From Pseudomonadota bacterium (lineage in GTDB: Bacteria > Pseudomonadota > Alphaproteobacteria > Rhizobiales > Xanthobacteraceae), in the NCBI GenBank assembly GCA_963204905.1, contig CAUJJN010000241.1:26329-90328 (forward strand): 64,000 nucleotides of DNA, written 5' to 3'. This document shows positions 9,272-18,098 of the stretch, one piece after another; positions within the stretch are counted from its first letter, which is position 1; each line of letters starts with the position of its first letter. Below the pieces are notes generated by a model that was not told where the DNA came from, did not search any database, and saw only the letters and a program-made list of their open reading frames with translations. Position numbers and translations under genes: made by a program.

Positions 9272-10534
9272 CTACTGGTAGCCCTTGGGGAACGGATCGG
9301 GTTCGACCAGATCCTTGGTTTCGTAGATCAGTTCGAATTGTCCGTCCGTTTTGGCTCGGCCCACGCGCGTCTTCGACCAGAGATGATGATTCTCGTGGAT
9401 TCGGACGTAGCCTTCCGGCGCACCCTTGAATTCGACGCCGGGTGACGCCGCCGCGATCTTGTCGATATCGAACGACCCTGCTTTCTCCGCTGTCAGCTTC
9501 CACAGGTGCGGACCGAGATAGGCAGCCTGCGTGACGTCGCCGATCACGGTCTTCGGGCCCCACATCTTGTGGAAGGCCTCGACGAACGCCTTGTTGTTCG
9601 GATTATCGAGCGACTGGAAATATTTCATGCAAGCATAGGCGCCCGCGATATTTTCACCGCCGATGCCGTCGATTTCGTCTTCGGTCACCGAGATGGTGAG
9701 CAGCGTCTGCTTCGACAGATCGATGCCCGCAGCCTTGAGCTGCTTGTAAAACGCGACGTTCGAGCCACCAACGATGATCGCGTAGATGACATCGGGTTTC
9801 TTCAGCTTGATCTTGTTGATGACGGAATTGAACTGGGTATGACCGAGCGGGAAGTATTCCTCGCCGACCACCTTGCAGTCCGTAAGATGGCTTTCGATGT
9901 GCTTGCGCGCGATCTTGTTGGAGGTGCGCGGCCAGATGTAGTCGGACCCAAGCAGATAGAAGCTCTTGGCCCCCTTGGTCTTGTTCACCCAGTCGAGGCC
10001 GGCGATGATCTGCTGAGTCGCTTCCTGGCCGGTGTAAATGACGTTCTTCGACTGCTCGAGACCTTCGTAGAAGGTCGGGTAATAGAGCATCCCATTGTAC
10101 TGCTCGAATACCGGCAGCACGGCCTTGCGGGATGCCGACGTCCAGCAGCCGAACACGGCGGCGCACTTGTCGTTGACGAGCAGCTTCTTCGCCTTCTCGG
10201 CGAAGGTCGGCCAATCGCTGGCGCCATCTTCCTGAATGAATTTGATCTTCCGCCCGAGCACGCCGCCGGATGCGTTGATCTGTTCAATGGCCAGCTTTTC
10301 CGCTTCCACCGAGCCGGTCTCGGAAATCGCCATGGTGCCGGTGACCGAGTGCAGAATGCCTACGGTCACCTCGCTGTCGGTCACCGCCAGCCCGGTGGTG
10401 TTGATGGCGGAGGTGGCAGGAACATCGGCCAGCGCCTGCCGCGGAAGGAGCGACAGCGCCGGCAGCGCCGCCATCCCCATCAAGAGTTTGCGTCGGAATG
10501 GCGATTCCAGAATCGGTCGTTTCTCGTCTGACAT
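9272..10534 (-). CDS. urtA: Urea/short-chain amide ABC transporter binding protein UrtA
   Basis: This 420-aa periplasmic type I binding protein delivers urea or short amides to UrtBC. The start at 10534 (MSDEKRPILES) places a twin-arginine-like signal FRRKLLMGMAALPALSLL followed by an ALA cleavage site near residue 34; longer in-frame starts upstream lack such logic. The mature protein carries LivK-type features such as VGILHSVTGTMAISE, IIAGLDWVNKTKGAKSFYLLGSDYIWPR and AGAYACMKYFQSL. It is the first gene of the leftward operon and is divergent from the permease-sensor gene. Two palindromes in the shared promoter are candidate operators. Confidence 0.9.
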   Translation of the reverse strand: MSDEKRPILESPFRRKLLMGMAALPALSLLPRQALADVPATSAINTTGLAVTDSEVTVGILHSVTGTMAISETGSVEAEKLAIEQINASGGVLGRKIKFIQEDGASDWPTFAEKAKKLLVNDKCAAVFGCWTSASRKAVLPVFEQYNGMLYYPTFYEGLEQSKNVIYTGQEATQQIIAGLDWVNKTKGAKSFYLLGSDYIWPRTSNKIARKHIESHLTDCKVVGEEYFPLGHTQFNSVINKIKLKKPDVIYAIIVGGSNVAFYKQLKAAGIDLSKQTLLTISVTEDEIDGIGGENIAGAYACMKYFQSLDNPNNKAFVEAFHKMWGPKTVIGDVTQAAYLGPHLWKLTAEKAGSFDIDKIAAASPGVEFKGAPEGYVRIHENHHLWSKTRVGRAKTDGQFELIYETKDLVEPDPFPKGYQ

Positions 10535-10605
10535 GGATACCCCGCTTGGTTTGCCAAAGGTGCTTATCGATAAGGCGAGGATGCCCAACATTGTGCACTG
10601 CACGC

Positions 10606-10645
10606 ATACGCAAGATCGCGTATACTGCACCGCAAAATCGCGGTG
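10606..10645. promoter_or_regulatory. Tandem palindromic operators in urtA/sensor divergent promoter
   Basis: Two perfect 18-bp inverted repeats share a core: ATACGCAAGATCGCGTAT at 10606-10623 and CACCGCAAAATCGCGGTG at 10628-10645. Both contain CGCAARATCGCG, and their centres are 22 bp apart, about two helical turns, so dimers would bind the same DNA face. They lie between the divergent starts of urtA (10534) and the sensor kinase (10682). The adjacent LuxR-type response regulator is the most obvious candidate ligand. The function is inferred. Confidence 0.65.
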
Positions 10646-10681
10646 TAGGTTCCGGACAAAGGTAACGGGAGATAGTCTCGG

Positions 10682-13600
10682 TTGGCAGGACGTCAGCAGA
10701 TAGACCGGGTCAGACGGCAATATAATCAATGGGTTGCCAACCAGACCCTGGAGGATTACGCGCTGCGGTTCACAGCCAAAAGCGCGCGGCGCTGGTCTGC
10801 CGCCAGGGTTGCCAACACCGCTCTTGGTGCCATTTCATTTCTTGCCCTTGAGGCGATCGGGGGCACGATTACCCTCAAGTATGGCGTCACAAATGCCGCC
10901 GCGGCGATCGCGGTGGTCAGCCTGATTATTTTCGCCTGCGGACTTCCGATCGCTTACCATGCCGCGAAAGCGGGTGTGGATATCGACCTGCTGACGCGCG
11001 GCGCCGGCTTCGGCTACATCGGCTCGACGATCACCTCGTTGATCTACGCGACCTTCACATTCATCTTTTTCGCGCTCGAAGCCGTAATCCTCGCGATGGC
11101 GCTGGAATTGTGTTTTGGCATCCCGCGCCCGATCGGCTACCTCGTCAGCGCGGTGGTCATCATTCCGCTGGTGACGCACGGCATCACGCTGATCAGCCGC
11201 TTCCAGCTCTGGACCCAGCCGCTCTGGATCATCCTGCATATCCTGCCGTTTGCGGCGATCGCCTTCAAAAGCCGCGACTCTTTCGTGGCATGGACGCAAT
11301 TTTCCGGTGAGCACGGCGGCCCGCCGGGGCAACTTGATTTGCTGATGTTCGGAGCGGCAGCGTCGGTGGTGTTCTCGCTGGTGGCGCAAATCGGCGAGCA
11401 GGTCGACTTCCTCAGGTTTCTTCCACGCGATCGGCGAACATCGCGAAAGACCTGGTGGTTCGCTCTGTTGAGCGCCGGCCCGGGGTGGATCGTCATCGGC
11501 GCACTCAAATTGCTGGCAGGGTCATTCCTCGCATTCTTCGCGCTGAGCCACAGCATTCCAGCGGAACACGCCGCCGAACCGACACAGATGTATCTCGCCG
11601 CCTTTCAGTATGTGCTGTCGCAGCCTGACCTCGCGGTGGCGCTGACCGGCACCTTCGTGATCCTGTCGCAACTCAAGATCAACGTCACCAACGCCTATGC
11701 CGGCTCGATTGCGTGGTCGAATTTCTTCTCCCGCCTCACCCATAGCCATCCGGGACGCGTGGTATGGCTGGTTTTCAACGTGGTCGTTGCCGTCCTGCTG
11801 ATGGAGATCGGCGTCTACAAGGCGCTGGAACAGACACTCGCACTCTACTCGAATGTCGCGATCGCATGGGTCGGTGCGCTGGTCGCCGATCTTGTGATCA
11901 ACAAGCCGCTCGGTCTGAGGCCGCCGGTAATGGATTTCAAGCGCGCGCATCTCTACGACATCAACCCAGTCGGCGTCGGCTCGATGGCGATTGCCGCCAT
12001 CGTCTCGATCAGTGCGTTCTATGGAATGTTCGGCACCACCGCGAAGGCGCTTTCACCATTCGTCGCGCTCATTGTCGCCTTCGCGACGGCGCCGACCATC
12101 GCGTGGCTTACGCAGGGAAAATACTATTTCGCGCGCAAGCCGAAGCGGAGCTGGCGAAATCTATCGCAGATCGAATGCTGTATCTGCGAGCATTCATTCG
12201 AGCCGGAGGACATGGCCTATTGTCCAGCCTATGCCGGCCCGATCTGCTCGCTGTGCTGTTCGCTGGACGCGCGCTGTCACGACATGTGCAAGCCTCATGG
12301 CGGCCTTCGTGAGCAAGCGGGTGAAGCATTGCGGAAAAGCCTTCCGGTTTCCGCGCAAGGCTACATCAATTCCCAACTCGGGCACTATCTGGTGGTGTTC
12401 GTAAGCGCCACCAGTCTGGTCGGAATGACGATGGCGCTGATCTATCTACAGACTTCGCTCGACGTCCAGATCGACAAATCCCTGCTGGCGGACGTGCTGT
12501 GGAAGGTGTTCTTTGCCCTCGTCATCATTATCGGCGTCGTCGCCTGGCTTTTTGTGCTGGCGCGCCAAAGCCGAAGGGCCGCCGAGGAAGAAACCCGCCG
12601 GCAGACCGCTTTGCTCATTCAGGAAATCGACGCGCACAAGCGGACCGACGCCGAGTTGCAACGAGCCAAGGAAGCGGCGGAATCCGCCAACCTGGCTAAG
12701 AGCCGCTATGTCGTGGGATTGAGCCACGAGTTGCGGTCGCCGCTCAATGCCATCAGCGGCTATGCGCAGTTGCTTTCGCAGGATACGTCGCTGCCGGGCA
12801 AATCGCTCGACCAGATCGGCGTCATGCGGCGTAGCGCGGATCATCTTTCGGGCTTGATCGACGGTATTCTCGACATTTCGAAGATCGAGGCGGGGCGACT
12901 GCTTCTGGCGCGCGACGAAGTGCTGATTGGCGAATTTCTCGACCATCTGGTCGGCATGTTCCGTGTGCAGGCTGTCGCGCAGGGCATCGACTTCATTTTC
13001 GAACGGCCGGACAATCTTCCCGCGCTGGTTTATGCGGATGAAAAACGGCTGCGCCAGATTTTGATCAATCTCTTGTCCAACGCCATCAAGTTCACCGAAT
13101 GCGGATCGGTCAGATTCGTCATGCGTTATCGTAACCCCGTCGCGGAGTTCGAGATCGTCGATACCGGGCCCGGAATCCCGGCTGGCGATCTGGACCGGAT
13201 TTTCGCGCCGTTCGAGCGCGGCGCGCTGGGGAACACGCAGCCGCATACCGGCACAGGTCTCGGTCTGACCATCTCGCGGTTGCTCGCCGGCGTGATGGGA
13301 GGCGACATTCGGGTGACGAGCGCGGTCGGCGTCGGCAGCACGTTCCGCGTGAAGCTGCTGTTGTCCGAGGTAACGAACCCGACCCGCGTGGGATCAATCT
13401 CCGGTCACGTTACGGGCTATGAGGGACCGCGCAAGACCATCATCGTGACCGATGACAATCCCACGCATCGTGACCTCATCCGTGAAGTGCTTACACCGCT
13501 TGGATTCATCATTCTCAGCGCGCACGACGCGCCGTCTTGCCTCGCTTTGGCCGCACATTGCGAACCCGATCTCTTCATTCTCGATATTTCGATGGGCGAG

Positions 13601-14053
13601 ACCGATGGATGGGCACTGGCACAGACACTGCGGGGCAGCGGCCATCAACGTGCTCGAATCCTGATGATCTCCGCGAGTGCGATCGAAGCACACGGAGTTT
13701 CGTTGGCTCAGACCTACCACGACGGCTACATGATGAAGCCGATCGATGTTCGTCGCCTGCTGGAGCACATCGGTCAACTCCTGAAGATTCAATGGTTGCA
13801 GACACGCGATGGCGAACCCGATGCGACGCTGCCCCCACTGGGAGGGGCCAGGCCTTCGATGAATGACGTCGAAGAACTGAGGGAGCTGGCGCAAATCGGA
13901 CACATCAAGGCCATTCAGCGAAAGCTGGACAAGCTCGACACGGATCATCCTGAGCTTGCCGCCTTCGTCGCCCGAATGCGAACACTCGTCGAACGATTCG
14001 ATTTCAAGCAGTATCTGGAAACACTTCGCACCTTTGAACTTCATGACAGATGA
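10682..14053 (+). CDS. NCS1 permease-histidine kinase-receiver fusion protein
   Basis: This 1123-aa protein fuses a transporter to a hybrid sensor kinase. Residues 1-480 resemble an NCS1 nucleobase/allantoin-type permease with about 12 membrane spans. Residues 499-536 form a cluster of nine Cys (499, 500, 502, 514, 522, 525, 526, 532, 536). Two further hydrophobic spans follow near 568-588 and 606-627. Next comes a coiled linker, then HisKA with SHELRSP (H682), ATPase boxes LINLLSNAIKFT (794-805), DTGPGIP (827-833) and GTGLGLT (857-863), and a receiver with D968 and K1019. TTG at 10682 must be the start, because an in-frame TAG at 10673 precedes it; GGGA lies about 10 bases upstream. It overlaps the next gene by 11 bases. 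It probably senses (or transports and senses) an amide, urea or nucleobase-like compound to control the divergent urt-fmd operon. Confidence 0.88.
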   Translation: MAGRQQIDRVRRQYNQWVANQTLEDYALRFTAKSARRWSAARVANTALGAISFLALEAIGGTITLKYGVTNAAAAIAVVSLIIFACGLPIAYHAAKAGVDIDLLTRGAGFGYIGSTITSLIYATFTFIFFALEAVILAMALELCFGIPRPIGYLVSAVVIIPLVTHGITLISRFQLWTQPLWIILHILPFAAIAFKSRDSFVAWTQFSGEHGGPPGQLDLLMFGAAASVVFSLVAQIGEQVDFLRFLPRDRRTSRKTWWFALLSAGPGWIVIGALKLLAGSFLAFFALSHSIPAEHAAEPTQMYLAAFQYVLSQPDLAVALTGTFVILSQLKINVTNAYAGSIAWSNFFSRLTHSHPGRVVWLVFNVVVAVLLMEIGVYKALEQTLALYSNVAIAWVGALVADLVINKPLGLRPPVMDFKRAHLYDINPVGVGSMAIAAIVSISAFYGMFGTTAKALSPFVALIVAFATAPTIAWLTQGKYYFARKPKRSWRNLSQIECCICEHSFEPEDMAYCPAYAGPICSLCCSLDARCHDMCKPHGGLREQAGEALRKSLPVSAQGYINSQLGHYLVVFVSATSLVGMTMALIYLQTSLDVQIDKSLLADVLWKVFFALVIIIGVVAWLFVLARQSRRAAEEETRRQTALLIQEIDAHKRTDAELQRAKEAAESANLAKSRYVVGLSHELRSPLNAISGYAQLLSQDTSLPGKSLDQIGVMRRSADHLSGLIDGILDISKIEAGRLLLARDEVLIGEFLDHLVGMFRVQAVAQGIDFIFERPDNLPALVYADEKRLRQILINLLSNAIKFTECGSVRFVMRYRNPVAEFEIVDTGPGIPAGDLDRIFAPFERGALGNTQPHTGTGLGLTISRLLAGVMGGDIRVTSAVGVGSTFRVKLLLSEVTNPTRVGSISGHVTGYEGPRKTIIVTDDNPTHRDLIREVLTPLGFIILSAHDAPSCLALAAHCEPDLFILDISMGETDGWALAQTLRGSGHQRARILMISASAIEAHGVSLAQTYHDGYMMKPIDVRRLLEHIGQLLKIQWLQTRDGEPDATLPPLGGARPSMNDVEELRELAQIGHIKAIQRKLDKLDTDHPELAAFVARMRTLVERFDFKQYLETLRTFELHDR

Positions 14054-14969
14054 AACAACCAGCAGCGTCGTCCTCGTCGTCGACGATTCTCCCGATACCC
14101 TGCGTATGTTGACCGATGCGCTGGATGCCGCCTCGATGACCGTCATGGTTGCGCTCGACGGCACATCGGCGATGCGGATCGCGCAGCGGATAACGCCCGA
14201 TATGATCCTTCTGGACGCGGTGATGCCGGGGCTCGACGGCTTTGAGACCTGTCGCCGTCTCAAGCGCGATCCCCGGCTGGCCGACGTGCCGGTCATTTTC
14301 ATGACTGGTTTGACGGAAACCGAACACATTGTGCGCGGGCTGGAAGCCGGCGGCGTCGACTATGTCACCAAGCCCATCGTGGTGGCGGAGATGCTGGCGC
14401 GCATCAAGGTCCATCTGACCAACGCCCGCCTCACCCAGAGCGCGCGCGCCGCGCTTGATGTGTCCGGGCGTTACCTTTTCGCCGTTGACAGGAACGGGGC
14501 GGTTGTCTGGTCGACCCCACAGGCGCAGAAGCTGCTTGCGGGAGAAACGCCCTCCGGAACGTCGGACGCCGCGTCTCCGCTGCCGGTGCCCTGGTTGCAA
14601 TGGTTGCGGCACATCGCGAGCGGGCGCGCCGGAGCTGATACAGCATCGCCGGCCGCAGCCTATCGCGGAGGCTTTCAGCTCCAGTATCTCGGAATGTTTC
14701 GGACAAATGAATTCCTGCTTCAGTTGACCCCAGAAGCGGTTGCGGAAATCACCACCAACTTCAGCAAGAAATTCGGATTGACGCCGCGCGAGGGAGAAGT
14801 CTTGTCATGGCTCAGCAAGGGCAAGACCAATCGCGACATCGCCCAGATTCTCGGGCTCAGTCCACGAACGGTCGACAAGCATCTCGAGCAGATTTACGCC
14901 AAGTTAGGGGTAGAGAACAGAACTGCGGCGGTTGCATTCGCCTCTGATGCACATCAACGACGCGGCTGA
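14043..14969 (+). CDS. LuxR-family response regulator
   Basis: This 308-aa protein has an N-terminal receiver (VVLVVDDSPDT, phosphoacceptor D58 in MILLDAVMPG, FMTG switch and K near residue 109) and a C-terminal LuxR/NarL helix-turn-helix (LTPREGEVLSWLSKGKTNRDIAQILGLS, near 240-300). A middle region of about 100 aa is less conserved. The ATG at 14043 lies inside the end of the sensor gene, so the two are translationally coupled. It is the probable output of that sensor and a candidate binder of the tandem palindromes upstream. The target assignment is inference. Confidence 0.9.
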   Translation: MTDETTSSVVLVVDDSPDTLRMLTDALDAASMTVMVALDGTSAMRIAQRITPDMILLDAVMPGLDGFETCRRLKRDPRLADVPVIFMTGLTETEHIVRGLEAGGVDYVTKPIVVAEMLARIKVHLTNARLTQSARAALDVSGRYLFAVDRNGAVVWSTPQAQKLLAGETPSGTSDAASPLPVPWLQWLRHIASGRAGADTASPAAAYRGGFQLQYLGMFRTNEFLLQLTPEAVAEITTNFSKKFGLTPREGEVLSWLSKGKTNRDIAQILGLSPRTVDKHLEQIYAKLGVENRTAAVAFASDAHQRRG

Positions 14970-14994
14970 GAAATTCAGACCCGACCCAAAATTA

Positions 14995-15017
14995 TGAGCC
15001 ATTCCGGACATGGCTCA
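14995..15017 (+). terminator. Stem-loop after the response regulator gene
   Basis: TGAGCCAT (14995-15002) and ATGGCTCA (15010-15017) form a perfect 8-bp stem with a 7-nt loop, 25 bases after the stop at 14969. No T-tract follows. I see no gene in the remaining non-coding stretch up to 15346. Confidence 0.4.
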
Positions 15018-15346
15018 GGAGCATCTCGACGATTCTGACAGACCAGCGTGTCAATCGGCTCGGAAACTTGGCCCCGTATCCGCGCCCAATTCTGCCGCCC
15101 TTGCGCGACGCGGTTTGAAAGTAGCATGCGATACCGGGTTATAAGTAACGACCTTCGAGCGTGGCCATCCGCCCCATCTTTTCGGGCGCAAGTTCAACGA
15201 GCCGATCCGGCCTGAGCGGAATCCACCTATGAAGCTAGCTCATCGATGATCATGGGCGAAGCGAGCATCCGCGCTCGGAGAGCAACGGCGCCGCCATCAT
15301 CGACGGGAAGCGGCAGGCCGGCATCGCCATGAATGCTTGCTCGCTG

Positions 15347-15973
15347 CTAGAGGCCGACTGTGCTTGGAACCAAAGTGCGAAACGGTTCACCGCCAATCTC
15401 GTTTTCATTTCGACCCTGAATGGTCGACTCGCATCGCGGTTTCGCGGGCCGCGCCATCTGCTTCGAAGCACCAACGTGGGCCTTCACAGTGACGGGCCGG
15501 TTCGTATCGATCGGAAGCACCGTCTTATGGGAGATTCGTTTCAAGGCCAGATTCGACCGAATACAGGAGACGCCGGGGATGCGGGAGATCTTGTTGACGA
15601 TGAGATCTTCCAGATCCTCGATATCCGCGACCATCACCCGAAGGAGATAGTCATGATCTCCTGTGATGAGGTAACATTCCATAACTTGGTTCAAGCGATC
15701 GATTGCCCGCGTGAAACTCTCCAGAGAGATCTGAGCCTGCTTTTCAAGCTTGATCTGGATGAATGCAGTGACTCCAATTCCGAGGATTGCCGCATCCAGC
15801 ACGGCTATTCGGCGATCAATAACGCCGAGTTTCTCGAGATTTTTTACCCGGGCGAGGCAAGGTGACGGTGAAAGATTCACACGCGACGCAAGCTGAACAT
15901 TTGTCAGATTTGCATTCTGCTGCAACTCATTCAGAATTTTGATATCGATCCTATCGAGCGCTGTCGTCATCAT
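15347..15973 (-). CDS. Lrp/AsnC-family transcriptional regulator with long C-terminal tail
   Basis: The first 160 residues are a standard Lrp/AsnC protein: a helix-turn-helix (IDIKILNELQQNANLTNVQLASRVNLSPSPCLARVKNLEKLGVI) followed by an RAM ligand domain (VMECYLITGDHDYLLRVMVADIEDLE). GGGAGG lies 7 bases before the first of two tandem ATGs at 15973. Typical members end near residue 155-160; here about 45 extra residues follow, which may reflect loss of the original stop. The gene points the same way as lpd, 374 bases downstream of it. It may respond to an amino or keto acid and regulate the neighbouring dehydrogenase genes, but nothing proves this. The gap 15974-16347 holds no supported gene. 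Confidence 0.88.
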   Translation of the reverse strand: MMTTALDRIDIKILNELQQNANLTNVQLASRVNLSPSPCLARVKNLEKLGVIDRRIAVLDAAILGIGVTAFIQIKLEKQAQISLESFTRAIDRLNQVMECYLITGDHDYLLRVMVADIEDLEDLIVNKISRIPGVSCIRSNLALKRISHKTVLPIDTNRPVTVKAHVGASKQMARPAKPRCESTIQGRNENEIGGEPFRTLVPSTVGL

Positions 15974-16347
15974 ATCGTTGCCTCCCGTAGGTAACTGATA
16001 GTTGGCCTTAGCTGAATTCCTCGCGTCGTTCCGCGTTATGACATCTCGATGATTGGAACGATGCTAATGGCAAGTCCGAACTATGGGATTTCGACAAAGT
16101 GACGATTTATATCTAAAAACAGTCAATCGCTTGGATGACCTGGATAAGCGGGATAAGGCCGGCCGAGTTGCAGCTTTGCTTAGCAACAACCACGCTTTTC
16201 GGCAGCGTTTCAGCGCTTCTGAAAGTTCTTCGCAATCAAAGCTGTATACCCGAGCACGGATGACGCTGGATGTTGCTGTCAGCATCAAATCAACCGAAGA
16301 TTTTCGATGCTCTCTAGCCGAACCTACGAAATGTCGGCCCTGTGCCT

Positions 16348-18090
16348 CTAGCGATCCATACGCTTCTGGTGAGCTTTTTTGTTCGGCAACAGATCTGTGC
16401 AAACGTTCTCATAAACTTCCGCCGCCATCCCGATTGTCTCGCCGAACGTCGGATGCGGGTGAATGGTTTTGCCGATATCGATTGCATCCGCGCCCATCTC
16501 GATCGCCAGACAAATTTCTCCGATCATATCGCCGGCGTGTGGACCAACAATCACACCGCCAACAATGCGATGTGTGGCCTCATTGAATATCAGCTTCGTC
16601 ATCCCGTAGGAGACACCCGACGCGAGCGCTCGACCCGACGCCGCCCAGGGGAATTTGGCAGACACAAGCCGCGGGCCGGACGCGGTCGTCGCGTCCTGCT
16701 CCATCGTTCCAACCCACGCGATCTCCGGATTCGTATAAGCCACATTGGGAACGATCTTTGCGTCGAAGGACGTTTTCACGCCTGAAGCCACCTCGGCCGC
16801 GACATGCCCTTGATGAACGGCCTTATGCGCCAGCATGGGTGCCCCGACGACATCTCCGACCGCGAAGATATGGGACTTGTTGGTTTGCATTCTATCGTTG
16901 ACCACGACGAAACCTTTGTCGTCCTGCACGACGCCGATAACCTCCAGACCAAGACCGGAACTGTTTGGCGATCGACCTGTCGACTGCAGCACAAGATCGT
17001 AGGATCGCGTGACCTTCGTTCCGCCATCGATCTCGACGCTCACACCATCGGTTTCCGCGCGGGCGCTGACGACAGCGGCATTCAGATCGATGTGCCCGAA
17101 CCGGTGTGCATTCCTGCTCTGCCAGGTTTTGACCGCCTCCCGATCAACGCCAGCAAGCATATGAGGCAATCGTTCGACCAAATCGACTGTCGCGCCGAGG
17201 GCGCTGTAAACGGTCGCCATCTCCAAGCCGATGATGCCGGCTCCGACAATCAACATTCGCTTTGGAATGCTTTCGAGCCACAGCGCGCCTGTTGATGTCA
17301 CGATCCTGGGGTCTTCAGGAAACACGCCCAGTTTTACCGCTGAAGACCCAGTGGCAATGATGCACTTCTTGAACGCAATACGTTGAGTCGACCCATCCGA
17401 CAGCGCGATCTCGAGATGATGCAGCGAAATGAACTTTGCTACGCCGTTCAGGACGCGGACGTTTCGAGCTCGCGCCATGTGGTTCAGGCCGTCAGTCAGT
17501 TTTTTGACAGTCCCGTCCTTGAACGATCTGAGCGCATCGATATCCAGTTCCGCTGGGCCGAAGCGGATACCTTTGTCGACGATCTTCTCCGCTTCCTCCT
17601 TAACCGCCGCGATATGCAGCAGCGCTTTTGACGGAATACATCCGACATTCAAGCAGACGCCGCCCAGCGTCTGATGCCGCTCGACAATGGCGACGTTCAT
17701 TCCGAGATCCGCTGCGCGGTAGGCTGCCGAGTATCCTCCTGGCCCGCCACCGATCACCACCACGTCGATCTGCTCGAGATTCTCAATGCTTTGGTCCGGC
17801 GCCTCGGTCTCGCTTCCAACGGATCGTGACGTGGCGATCTGCTCAGACGCAGGCAGCTCAACTTTCGCGATGATCGCGCCCTGCGATACCTTGTCACCGA
17901 CCGCCAGCATCATCTCGACGATGAATCCGGCGACAGGCGAAGGAACCTCCATGGTTGCTTTGTCGGATTCGAGGCTGATGAGCGGCTGCTCCGCCTTTAC
18001 GAGGTCACCCGGCTTTACAGAAACCTCGACAACCTGGACTTCGCTGAAGTCTCCGATATCGGGGACAGGAATATCGATAATCCGTTTCAT
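16348..18090 (-). CDS. lpdA: Dihydrolipoamide dehydrogenase (E3) with N-terminal lipoyl domain
   Basis: This 580-aa E3 reoxidises dihydrolipoamide of the pyruvate dehydrogenase complex with NAD+. Residues 1-80 are a lipoyl domain with the lipoylation site DKATMEVP at K44. A short linker precedes the FAD domain (VVVIGGGPGGYSAAYRAADLG), the redox disulfide GGVCLNVGCIPSKALLH, the NAD domain (VGAGIIGLEMATVYSALGA) and the catalytic HPHPTFGE near the C-terminus. The start at 18090 (MKRIIDIPVPDIG) is 8 bases after the aceF stop; a longer frame upstream is not conserved-looking. E3 proteins with their own lipoyl domain are known from betaproteobacterial and neisserial PDH operons, not from the usual alphaproteobacterial ones. 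Confidence 0.93.
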   Translation of the reverse strand: MKRIIDIPVPDIGDFSEVQVVEVSVKPGDLVKAEQPLISLESDKATMEVPSPVAGFIVEMMLAVGDKVSQGAIIAKVELPASEQIATSRSVGSETEAPDQSIENLEQIDVVVIGGGPGGYSAAYRAADLGMNVAIVERHQTLGGVCLNVGCIPSKALLHIAAVKEEAEKIVDKGIRFGPAELDIDALRSFKDGTVKKLTDGLNHMARARNVRVLNGVAKFISLHHLEIALSDGSTQRIAFKKCIIATGSSAVKLGVFPEDPRIVTSTGALWLESIPKRMLIVGAGIIGLEMATVYSALGATVDLVERLPHMLAGVDREAVKTWQSRNAHRFGHIDLNAAVVSARAETDGVSVEIDGGTKVTRSYDLVLQSTGRSPNSSGLGLEVIGVVQDDKGFVVVNDRMQTNKSHIFAVGDVVGAPMLAHKAVHQGHVAAEVASGVKTSFDAKIVPNVAYTNPEIAWVGTMEQDATTASGPRLVSAKFPWAASGRALASGVSYGMTKLIFNEATHRIVGGVIVGPHAGDMIGEICLAIEMGADAIDIGKTIHPHPTFGETIGMAAEVYENVCTDLLPNKKAHQKRMDR

Positions 18091-18098
18091 GGCTACCG

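Noticed and set aside
16064..16402. 112-codon minus-strand frame between lpd and the Lrp gene
   Set aside because: It runs into the lpd coding end and shows no protein-like conservation signs.
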